Source of the DNA: Verrucomicrobiales bacterium
GTDB lineage: Bacteria; Verrucomicrobiota; Verrucomicrobiia; Verrucomicrobiales; SLCJ01
Direction of reading: 5' to 3'
DNA length: 52,022 nucleotides
Assembly: GCA_024636835.1 (NCBI GenBank)
Contig: JAGXGH010000038.1
Coordinates: 1-52,022 of the forward strand
The notes under the pieces were generated by a model. The model worked only from the letters and a program-made list of their open reading frames with translations. It searched no databases and was not told where the DNA came from. Positions 33,993 through 41,772 of this stretch are shown here, piece after piece (the stretch's first letter is position 1; the number at the start of each line of letters is the position of its first letter). The translations under genes were made by a program, and so were the position numbers.

Positions 33993-34140
33993 AGCATACC
34001 CAAAAGTTCATCCGCAGATGACGCAGATTTACATAGATTCTGAATTCCTACATCTGCGTAAATCTGCGATCATCTGCGATCATCTGCGGTTAAAAATATC
34101 ATAGGAAGCATCCGAAGTCATTTACACCTCGCGAGGTTTA
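33993..34140. repeat. Palindromic intergenic repeat with CGCAGAT modules, copy 2
   Basis: Same element as at 32770-32915 and in the same direction. Here the central loop contains a tandem duplication of CGATCATCTG (34067-34086 region). The copies differ at scattered positions but keep the pairing between the two sides, as expected if the folded form matters for spread or function. The remaining gene-free bases from 33826 to 33992 show nothing I could identify. Confidence 0.8.
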
Positions 34141-34191
34141 AGAACCAACTAATGCAGCGAATGGCTGTCGGCTAGTTTCCACATTCCGCGT

Positions 34192-34935
34192 TCACTCTTC
34201 CCAAACCCCTTGATCAACAAGTTGCTTGAGGGCAGCTTCTGCCCAGCCTCGATTTGCCGCGGGACTGGCTGGGCTGGGATGAAGGACTGTGGCAGATTTC
34301 CACGTCTCCGATCCGTCTCGTAGTTGGTCAAATTTAGAGGTGGCGAACTTCCCCACCCCAACGCACCACTCGGGCGACAAGGCATCGACCACGGCGCGCA
34401 GATGCGTAAGGCACGCAGCCTCTACCGGCGCCATTTCCGCGGCAGGCAACTTATCCGGCGTTCTGTTCTTCCCCGATTCTTCCATCCACACCAAGGGGCA
34501 AAAATTGGCGACGAAGTGTTCGGCGAAAAACCCCATGGGATCAGGCCACCGCTCTGCAAAGAACCCCCAAAGCCGTCGACCGCTGACCTCTGATCGCGCG
34601 CAGGAAAACCCTTCGACGACACGCTTCGGATGCTCGTTGTCTGGACGACCTACCACTCCATTCAACCCCATCCAATCGCGTACCGCTGGGATTTCGCCAA
34701 AGGGCACACCGGTTTGCACCATCCCCCATGGCCCAGGATTCATTCCCAAAAACAGCACACGCTTTGAAGAATTCCCGAAGGTTCTCAGATAGCTTTCATG
34801 CACCGCCCAAGCGTAATCGAGTGGCTGATAGACGTGTGTCACCGGACTCGAAAACGACAAGCCTTCGAGAGCCATACGCAGATTTTCAGCAGCAGCCACC
34901 AGCTTGTCCGCAATTTCACTATCCTTCGAATTCAT
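34192..34935 (-). CDS. SMUG1-type uracil-DNA glycosylase
   Basis: A base-excision repair enzyme that removes uracil and oxidised pyrimidines from DNA. The 247-residue protein has the SMUG1 motif GMNPGPWGMVQTGVPFG (catalytic Asn) and, near the end, HPSPASPAAN with the catalytic His. Both are highly characteristic of SMUG1, a group best known from animals and found in scattered bacteria, including planctomycetes and verrucomicrobia-related lineages. Length agrees with the family. It is a single gene on the minus strand, divergent from speA. Confidence 0.92.
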   Translation of the reverse strand: MNSKDSEIADKLVAAAENLRMALEGLSFSSPVTHVYQPLDYAWAVHESYLRTFGNSSKRVLFLGMNPGPWGMVQTGVPFGEIPAVRDWMGLNGVVGRPDNEHPKRVVEGFSCARSEVSGRRLWGFFAERWPDPMGFFAEHFVANFCPLVWMEESGKNRTPDKLPAAEMAPVEAACLTHLRAVVDALSPEWCVGVGKFATSKFDQLRDGSETWKSATVLHPSPASPAANRGWAEAALKQLVDQGVWEE

Positions 34936-35092
34936 ACTCTAGACCACACGACAAGGTGACGACCAGCTCAATCAAAATCGTTCAAATCTCCACGGCAATC
35001 AATTCACCACACGAAAAAACTGTCCGTTGCATCTCCCCTTGAATCCATGCAATTTACGACTCACTTCTATCATCAAGTCCCCGCTTCTTTTC

Positions 35093-37036
35093 ATGGTTAC
35101 ACCCCCTTCCAATCAATCCCACTCCAACAACGAAAAATGGACGATCGACTCCGCCATTTCTCACTACGGCGTCAACGAGTGGGGTAACGGCTACTTCTCT
35201 GTAGATAAGCAAGGTGACGTCACCGTCCGCCTTCTCGACAACGATAAGCCGAAGATGACCTCATTGCACAAGATCATCGAGGGCTTACGTGATCGCGGGA
35301 CTGACATGCCGGTTCTCCTCCGCTTTCGTGACCTTTTGCACAGCCGCATCAGCGAACTCAACGAGTCGTTCCGCAAAGCGATGAAGGAACTCAAATACAC
35401 CGGCAGCTATCGCGGAGTGTATCCGATCAAGGTCAATCAGCAGCGTCAGGTCATCGAAGAGATTACCGAGTTTGGAAAGCGTTATCACTACGGTCTCGAA
35501 GCTGGCTCCAAGCCCGAACTTATCGCAGCGCTCGCGCACATGCACGACCCACAGGCCTACCTCATTTGCAACGGCTACAAGGACGAAGAGTTCATCGACC
35601 TCGCTCTCACCGCTCGCAAGATGGGACTGCAAGTCGTCATCGTTCTCGAAATGCCGGGTGAACTTCCCTTGGTCATCAAGCGCGCAAAGAAACTCAACAT
35701 CCGCCCGATTCTCGGCATCCGCGCACGTTTGGCAGCCAAAGGATCCGGACATTGGCAGGAATCCGGCGGCGACAAATCGGTTTTCGGCCTCAGTGCAGCG
35801 CAGATTATCGACACCGTTGACCAACTGAAAGCCGAAGGATATCTCGATTGCCTCAACCTCCTTCACTACCACCAGGGAAGTCAGATTCCGAACATCCGCA
35901 CCATCCGCGAAGCAGCCACTGAAGCGACCCGCATGTATGTGGACCTCGTTCGCGAAGGCGCTCCGATGGGGATTCTCGACACCGGTGGCGGCCTTGCTGT
36001 CGACTACGATGGATCGCACTCCAACTTCCACGCATCCTGTAACTACTCGGTGCCGGAATACTGCACCGACCTCGTCGAGGTGATCGCGCAAATTTGTAAT
36101 GCCGAGGGTATCAAACACCCAAATATCATCTCCGAATCGGGCCGCGCCGTGGTGGCATATTACTCGGTGTTGGTTTTCAACATTCTCGACGTCGCCAAGT
36201 TCCAAAACGACGACATCGTTCCCGAGCGCCCTGCAGATGCCTCAGCCACGCTGAAAAATCTCTTCGAAGTCAGCGACTCCATTCGCCTCAAAAACCTTCA
36301 GGAGAACTTTAACGACGCCATCTACTACCGCGATCAGATTCGTGAAATGCACGTCCACGGGCGAGTCACCCTTCGCGAACGCGGTGTTGCCGAGCATCTG
36401 TTCTGGAACATCGTGTCGCGCATCACCCGCCGCCTCGACGAGCTGGAATACATCCCCGAGGATTTGTCGACGCTGAAGACCCGACTCCACGATTTTTATT
36501 ACGGCAACTTCAGCCTTTTCCAATCCCTTCCCGACTCCTGGGCAATCGATCAGTTGTTCCCCATCATGCCGCTGCATCGCTTGAAGAAAGAGCCCACCCA
36601 ACAGGCCGTGCTCGCCGACATCACCTGCGACTGCGATGGCAAAATCGACCGCTTCATCGACCGTGAAGACGTTGCTCGCACGATCAAACTCCACGAACTA
36701 GAACCCGGCGACACCAACTACTGCATTGGAGTGTTCCTCGTTGGTGCCTATCAAGAGACTCTCGGCGATCTCCACAACCTCCTCGGCGACACCAACGTCG
36801 TTGGCGTTCACTCCGCCAACGGCAAGTTAGTCTACTCGCACGAAGTTGAAGGCGACACCGTTTCAGACGTGCTCACCTACGTGGAATACGAGCCGAAACT
36901 ACTCGTCGAGAAATTCCGTAACTTCGCCGAGTCCGCCGTGAACGATGGAAAAATTACCGCAAGAGAACGCCGCGAAATCATGTCCAACTACCGCGCTGGT
37001 CTCGACGGCTACACCTACTTCGAAAGCAACGACTAG
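35093..37036 (+). CDS. speA: Biosynthetic arginine decarboxylase
   Basis: A PLP-dependent fold III enzyme that makes agmatine from arginine, the first step of this polyamine route. From MVTPPSNQ the product is 647 residues, the normal SpeA length. The PLP lysine is Lys113 in YPIKVNQQRQV. Other family landmarks are GLEAGSKPELIAAL, LLHYHQGSQIPNI, ILDTGGGLAVDYDG, ESGRAVVAYYSVLV and DITCDCDGKIDRF, the last with the conserved cysteine region. An in-frame upstream ATG at 35027 adds a non-conserved stretch. No partner gene (agmatinase or agmatine deiminase) is adjacent. Confidence 0.95.
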   Translation: MVTPPSNQSHSNNEKWTIDSAISHYGVNEWGNGYFSVDKQGDVTVRLLDNDKPKMTSLHKIIEGLRDRGTDMPVLLRFRDLLHSRISELNESFRKAMKELKYTGSYRGVYPIKVNQQRQVIEEITEFGKRYHYGLEAGSKPELIAALAHMHDPQAYLICNGYKDEEFIDLALTARKMGLQVVIVLEMPGELPLVIKRAKKLNIRPILGIRARLAAKGSGHWQESGGDKSVFGLSAAQIIDTVDQLKAEGYLDCLNLLHYHQGSQIPNIRTIREAATEATRMYVDLVREGAPMGILDTGGGLAVDYDGSHSNFHASCNYSVPEYCTDLVEVIAQICNAEGIKHPNIISESGRAVVAYYSVLVFNILDVAKFQNDDIVPERPADASATLKNLFEVSDSIRLKNLQENFNDAIYYRDQIREMHVHGRVTLRERGVAEHLFWNIVSRITRRLDELEYIPEDLSTLKTRLHDFYYGNFSLFQSLPDSWAIDQLFPIMPLHRLKKEPTQQAVLADITCDCDGKIDRFIDREDVARTIKLHELEPGDTNYCIGVFLVGAYQETLGDLHNLLGDTNVVGVHSANGKLVYSHEVEGDTVSDVLTYVEYEPKLLVEKFRNFAESAVNDGKITARERREIMSNYRAGLDGYTYFESND

Positions 37037-37177
37037 CAAATTCACAGCGCCAACGGCGCGCTTCCCAATCAAGTAGCACGGCGCGTCTCGCCCGTGAGAG
37101 CGATGTAGCGGTTCTCTCAATCGAAACATTATCCTTACTGCAACGCGTCAAGATTTATGATTTGGCTCTCCTTTCTT

Positions 37178-37326
37178 TACCCCAACGGGGTAATGTATTT
37201 CAGCCCAGAGTTGCCGCAATGAAATGAAGGCTACCCTGGGTAATCGGCAATGGATTTTCCAACCCCAATCGGGGTTGCGTCGATGCCGTAATGTAGCCCG
37301 CGCTTGGACACAACCCCAGTTGGGGT
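37178..37326. repeat. Compound palindromic element, copy 1
   Basis: Three short palindromes, TACCCCAACGGGGTA (37178-37192), CAACCCCAATCGGGGTTG (37260-37277) and AACCCCAGTTGGGGT (37312-37326), are joined by a stem-like module starting AGCCCAGAGTTGCCGC and ending GGCTACCCTGGGT. The element lies between the convergent stops of speA and addA. A second copy at 46596-46746 has the same first palindrome and stem module, but its last part is reversed. This looks like a REP-type element spread by a transposase such as the one at 41062. Nothing else is visible in 37037-37379. Confidence 0.8.
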
Positions 37327-37379
37327 AGACCGTTGTATGCGCCTTCTATGAGGCTGTATTCAACTTCTCCAAGCGCAAA

Positions 37380-40300
37380 CTACTGCAGCTTAATCACTCT
37401 TCCCAAGTGGGTGGCAACGATCACCGTTGTCACCGCACTTGGTGAGACATCAAGCGTCAGCGCCACCATGTGTTGATAGGTTTTCAACTGCTTTGCATAG
37501 CGCTCAACCAACACCGATTCGTCGTCCACCGCATCAGTTTTAAAATCGATCACCTTGGCTGAGATCGGACTAACATTGGTATCGTAGTTCACTACCAGAC
37601 GATCAATCACCCCGGAAATCCACACCCCATCGAGTATTCCCTCGACCGGCTGCTCGAGAAATAGCTTTCCCTTCTCCGGTCTAGCAAATAGTTCAATCAC
37701 CTCCGGCTGTCTCAGGGTTTTTCTCACCACCGCCGCTGCATCCGTGGTGTCGGCTTCCAGCCGACGCATCACCCCACCCTCCAGATCAAACTCATCACTC
37801 CACTCCACCCGCTCGAAAAGCGCATGGACTTCACTACCAAATCGCAACCCATAACTACCTGTCACCGGAATAGCTACCGAAGATTTTCCGGCATCCGATC
37901 CGTGATCACTAGGTGCCCGACGTTTTCTTCGAGCCACCGATTGAGCCAATTTCGGCACCGACTCAGAACCACCATCAACCGCCGCTTTTACCGGCTTATC
38001 CTCGAACCAATCCGGATCGCCGTCGGCATAACAAACATGCTCAACCTGTTTGGAGAGTTGCGCTTTCTCCAAGCCACCATCCACCGCACCGAGAATCCAC
38101 GCATCGGCACTTCCCTTTTCATCCTTCGGCTCCTGGGCATCGACCACCACATGCACTGCCCGCGCGGCCCGTGTCAGCCCGACATAAACCGCACAAAAAT
38201 CCTCGTAGGTCTGGTCGGACTTCATCTGATTCACCAAAGCGGAAACCTCCGGCACCCCATCGGCGACTTCTGACTTCGGCTTGAGCAACAAATTCCGCAC
38301 ACCGTCGTCGCCATGATCCTCGATCACCTCCTGACGCGTCGTATCGCCCATCGACTTACTACTGAATGCCGGCAAGAACACCAAGTCGTATTCCAAGCCC
38401 TTTGACGCATGAATCGTCAGCACCTGCACCGCACTCGGATGCGCGTGATCGCGCCGTTTGAGATGCTCGAGGCTCGCCAACCATTCGTCCAAGGTGCCAC
38501 CAATCTGATCAAACCGCGCCGCCGCTTGCTCAATATCCGCCAGACGCTCGTCGTTCAATTTCGACAACTCGCTGTCACCGCGAATCCCCGCCGCCAGTGT
38601 CGTCATCACTTCCAGCACCCCCGAGTGCGCCGAGATTCGTCGCGCCGTGGCCCACACTTCCTCATCGCTCGCCCCCCACTGCCCGAGCACATTCTCAACC
38701 ACCGTCGCCCGCAGATGCTCACGTGCGAACGTGTCCGACGGCGAGTTCAGCCAGCGGAAAAAATCCATCACCGCCAAGCCCACCGGGCTATCCGTCGCCA
38801 CATCGATCTCCGACCCAACTTCCACTGGAATCTCGTCGCCGAGCACCTTGCGCATTTCATCGGCAAAACGAAGCGCCAATTTATTGGAGCGCACCAGCAC
38901 CGCACAACTCCACCCACGAGCGATCGGATTGATCTCGCGAATACGCTCCGCAACCACCCGCGCACGAGCACCCGCCTTCGCTTCCGCGTCGGGTTTATCA
39001 CCGGCCTCCGCTTCAGCACTCGCGTCCACCATCGTCACCGTCGCGTGACCTGATTTTTGCATCGCCGCCGTATGAGGAATGAACTTCCAACGCTCCACGG
39101 CATCCACCCCGGCGAACCGTTCACGCATTCCCGACGCTTCCGGATCACACACCGTATTCACCAAATCAAGCACCACTTGCGACGAACGCCACGACTTCGC
39201 CATCGGCCAAACATCCGTCCGCGACTGCCAATCCTCGCGTCGCATCAACTCGGAAAACAAACGCACATCGCCACCACGCCAACCATAAATCCCCTGCTTT
39301 CCGTCGCCCACCACAAACAAGGATCGATCACCCTCCGGATCGATCACTGCCTCATCGATTAACGCTTCCAACACCCGCCACTGGGCACGCGACGTGTCCT
39401 GAAACTCATCCAGCAACCAGTGCTTGAAACGTCTATCCATCCGATACACCAGCGACTCCATTCGTCCACCCAGTTCCAACCCACCGTTCGCTAACAATTG
39501 CGTGAGATCGGAAAACGCCAACTTGCCGCGACTCCGCACTGTCTTGTCGTAAGCCGATTCATAGGCGTCGAGCACACGGAACATGCCTTGCGTGCGCTTG
39601 CAGGCGATCATCAATTCATCGCGCAACCATCCACCGAGCAAATCCCGAATCGCCTCGGCCAGCTCGCCCGCCATCCGGTGTTCCTTCTTGTAATAAACGT
39701 GCACCGCCTCACCGCTTCGGAGATCATCGAGCAAGGGCACCATGTTGCCCAACATCGACCCCGCAGCGTTCGCATCGGACTGCCCCGGCACGTAAACCTC
39801 GAACCAATCCAGCAACTTCTCCATGCCGCTGATCCATCGCTTGTCGGGCTTCTCGTGAACACCCGACAGTAGCGGCCTCGCACGCTCCGCCAAGGCCGCG
39901 AAATCCTTCACCTCAGGCAGCGTGCATTCACCGTCCCAGATCGCATCGAAATTCCCCCATCGCTCCAGCTCCGGCACCGACACCAAGCGCTCATGATGTT
40001 GATCCAGATACTTCGACAACAACTCTTCAATCCGCGTCTCCTCCTTGCCGAAAGTCGCTACCTTGAACGCTTGAAGAAACACCCGCCGCTGGTCTTCCAA
40101 GCGCGGATCGGAATCGAACAACTCCGCCAACACCCGTTCGCGTTGTGCCGCCTTCGCCGTGTCGTCCAACAGCTCGAAGCCCGCCAATCCCAGCTCAAAC
40201 GAAAACTGCCGCACCACCGTCAGAAAGAAACTATCGATCGTCGACAGCGCGATCCGATCGAGAACATCCACCACGTCGCGCAGCATCTTCAAAAACCCCA

Positions 40301-40640
40301 TCTGATCCAACTCCACCCCGGCGATCCCCGCCGGCACCATCGCTGGTTGGCCGCTCTCCGCATCCCCCGCCCAGGTCTTGCGGATGTTCTTCGCCAACTC
40401 CACCGCCTTCTCGCCGCTCGCCCCCTCGGCAAGGCTGGTCAAAATTCTCTCCGTGAATTCCCCCGCCGCCTTGCGCGTGAAGGTCAAGGCCACCACCTCC
40501 GACGGCTCGACGCCAGCCCCAACCAGCGCCAGAAATCGATTCGCCAACTGATAAGTCTTCCCCGACCCCGCCGACGCCTCAATCAGCATCGACCGAATCG
40601 ACCTCGCCTCATCCGGCACCATGTCAAAAAGATCACCCAT
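37380..40640 (-). CDS. addA: AddA-like helicase-nuclease subunit
   Basis: The 1086-residue protein is a UvrD/RecB-type superfamily 1 helicase. Walker A is ASAGSGKT (22-29), followed by VVALTFTRKAAGEFTERI (motif Ia); the Walker B region is LLDEFQDTSRAQW; then VVGDGKQGIYGWRGGD (motif III), VQVLTIHASKGLEYDLVFLP (motifs IV/V region) and CAVYVGLTRAARAVHV (motif VI). A C-terminal PD-(D/E)XK nuclease has GSEVHALFE and VIDFKTD (about 1030-1036). This is the AddA plan: an ATP-driven end-resection enzyme for recombinational repair of double-strand breaks. Its partner addB lies upstream on the same strand, but a 1.1 kb segment with tnpA now separates them. Confidence 0.9.
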   Translation of the reverse strand: MGDLFDMVPDEARSIRSMLIEASAGSGKTYQLANRFLALVGAGVEPSEVVALTFTRKAAGEFTERILTSLAEGASGEKAVELAKNIRKTWAGDAESGQPAMVPAGIAGVELDQMGFLKMLRDVVDVLDRIALSTIDSFFLTVVRQFSFELGLAGFELLDDTAKAAQRERVLAELFDSDPRLEDQRRVFLQAFKVATFGKEETRIEELLSKYLDQHHERLVSVPELERWGNFDAIWDGECTLPEVKDFAALAERARPLLSGVHEKPDKRWISGMEKLLDWFEVYVPGQSDANAAGSMLGNMVPLLDDLRSGEAVHVYYKKEHRMAGELAEAIRDLLGGWLRDELMIACKRTQGMFRVLDAYESAYDKTVRSRGKLAFSDLTQLLANGGLELGGRMESLVYRMDRRFKHWLLDEFQDTSRAQWRVLEALIDEAVIDPEGDRSLFVVGDGKQGIYGWRGGDVRLFSELMRREDWQSRTDVWPMAKSWRSSQVVLDLVNTVCDPEASGMRERFAGVDAVERWKFIPHTAAMQKSGHATVTMVDASAEAEAGDKPDAEAKAGARARVVAERIREINPIARGWSCAVLVRSNKLALRFADEMRKVLGDEIPVEVGSEIDVATDSPVGLAVMDFFRWLNSPSDTFAREHLRATVVENVLGQWGASDEEVWATARRISAHSGVLEVMTTLAAGIRGDSELSKLNDERLADIEQAAARFDQIGGTLDEWLASLEHLKRRDHAHPSAVQVLTIHASKGLEYDLVFLPAFSSKSMGDTTRQEVIEDHGDDGVRNLLLKPKSEVADGVPEVSALVNQMKSDQTYEDFCAVYVGLTRAARAVHVVVDAQEPKDEKGSADAWILGAVDGGLEKAQLSKQVEHVCYADGDPDWFEDKPVKAAVDGGSESVPKLAQSVARRKRRAPSDHGSDAGKSSVAIPVTGSYGLRFGSEVHALFERVEWSDEFDLEGGVMRRLEADTTDAAAVVRKTLRQPEVIELFARPEKGKLFLEQPVEGILDGVWISGVIDRLVVNYDTNVSPISAKVIDFKTDAVDDESVLVERYAKQLKTYQHMVALTLDVSPSAVTTVIVATHLGRVIKLQ

Positions 40641-40812
40641 CTGCCTCCTGTGATAGTCTCACGCCCCTCCCCCCGCAAGCACCGAGTTTAACCGCGGAAG
40701 AAGAGTGCTTCCAAGTGACCTCAACCAAGCTTCAAAGGAGCACTCGTATTCCACCCTAGACACAACCCTGTAATCACCCCACTCATGCCCCAAAGAGGCA
40801 CCAGCATACCAG

Positions 40813-41027
40813 CCCAGGGTGCAACCCTGGGAATACCCCACAACCCATTCCCGCGTTCTGAAGGAACGCCGCATCTCGTGGAATCCCAACCCGCCGCCAA
40901 TCCTCAATGCACCGTTCCTTCAGAACGGATCAATCCTATGATTCCCGTTCCCGGGGATACTCCCCGGGCTGATATGCTCTGCCCCGTCGGGGCATAATGG
41001 CTGGTATGCAATGCCCCGTTGGAGCAT
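40813..41027. repeat. Cluster of palindromes upstream of tnpA
   Basis: Five inverted repeats follow one another: CCCAGGGTGCAACCCTGGG (40813-40831); CGTTCTGAAGGAACG (40854-40868) facing its exact reverse complement at 40913-40927; CCCGGGGATACTCCCCGGG (40950-40968); TGCCCCGTCGGGGCA (40980-40994); and an imperfect ATGCCCCGTTGGAGCAT near 41010-41027. IS200/RAYT transposases recognise and cut next to such hairpins. The modules resemble the compound elements at 37178 and 46596 in style (AGCCCAGGGT).. ACCCTGGG), which suggests a shared origin. The 170 bases between these and the addA start show no feature. Confidence 0.8.
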
Positions 41028-41061
41028 AATCATTCCCAACTACCCATTAACGAAACGACAC

Positions 41062-41514
41062 ATGCCACAATCTCTTTCCAACATCCTCTTACATTTGGTC
41101 TTAAGCACAAAAGACCGTCACCCTTGGCTGCAAAAAGGGATTCGCGAAAAGACCCATGCTTTCCTTGCCGGTGCCGTGCGACAATGCGATTGCGAAGCCT
41201 ATCGTGTGGGTGGTGTGGCCGATCATGTCCATTTGGCGGTGCGACTCTCCCGCACCTTGACGGTGGCGAATCTGGTGAAAGAGATCAAAACCAGTTCCAG
41301 CAAATGGCTGAAAACACAAGACGTCCGGCTCAATGACTTCTCATGGCAAAATGGGTATGGCGTTTTCTCAATCGGCATGAGCCAAAAGGCTGCGCTACTC
41401 AATTACATCGATAATCAGGAGGAGCATCATCGCACCCAAACATTTCAAGACGAATACCGGGCCTTTCTCAATAAATACGGCATCGAATATAATGAACGCT
41501 ATGTCTGGGATTGA
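41062..41514 (+). CDS. IS200/REP-associated tyrosine transposase
   Basis: A 150-residue Y1 (HUH) transposase. The HUH motif is HVHLAV (55-60, His55 and His57), and the catalytic tyrosine is probably Tyr115 in LLNYIDNQEEHH. The start MPQSLSNILLHLVLSTK matches the family opening (strand then STK), so the ATG at 41062 is taken over an in-frame ATG at 41011. The ending FLNKYGIEYNERYVWD is the usual close of a group of short transposases frequent in PVC and Bacteroidota genomes. It moves single-stranded DNA by cutting near hairpins, and the hairpin cluster directly upstream fits. All key residues are intact, so it may be active. Confidence 0.93.
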   Translation: MPQSLSNILLHLVLSTKDRHPWLQKGIREKTHAFLAGAVRQCDCEAYRVGGVADHVHLAVRLSRTLTVANLVKEIKTSSSKWLKTQDVRLNDFSWQNGYGVFSIGMSQKAALLNYIDNQEEHHRTQTFQDEYRAFLNKYGIEYNERYVWD

Positions 41515-41772
41515 TTTCCAATTGTAACCCTTCCTATTTTCCACGTTCCCTCTCTACCAGTCCTACATCTCCATCGACCGCCACACATAGACCATGAAAC
41601 GGCCAAGAAAAAGCAAACGTCAGCTCGCAGCTCGCCAGCTCCCGCTGGAATGTCTGTGCTGCAGTGAGCCAAACCTTGGGTCGTGATTATCCGAGATGCC
41701 TCCACCGAGCTTCGCTGACAAATGCACACCGTGGAAGCCGACGTGATGGCCAGACCAGAGCTGGCGGTCAGC

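Larger units (their letters stand above)
40813..41514 (+). mobile_element. IS200/RAYT-type unit between addB and addA
   Basis: The unit comprises the hairpin cluster and the tnpA gene, oriented opposite to addB and addA. The exact ends are unknown: the right end could lie anywhere up to the addB stop at 41773, and no target-site duplication is expected for this family. The 258 bases after tnpA show no gene or clear hairpin; they contain a short Gln/Ala/Arg-rich frame that I reject as coding. Confidence 0.6.

Noticed and set aside
32770..34140. CRISPR-like array from repeated CGCAGAT units
   Set aside because: There are only two elements about 1.2 kb apart, each a palindrome with genes between; there are no regular spacers and no cas genes.
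35285..36205. 306-codon open frame on the minus strand inside speA
   Set aside because: It is antisense to the well-conserved speA and its product resembles no protein plan; high-GC third positions keep the frame open.
37824..40691. Several plus-strand open frames of 100-230 codons opposite addA
   Set aside because: They lie wholly within addA, whose helicase motifs are continuous, and their translations are Arg/Pro/His-rich, typical of antisense frames.
41515..41772. Second gene of the insertion unit after tnpA
   Set aside because: Frames here are short, Arg/Gln-rich and lack family features; no tnpB-like motifs are seen.
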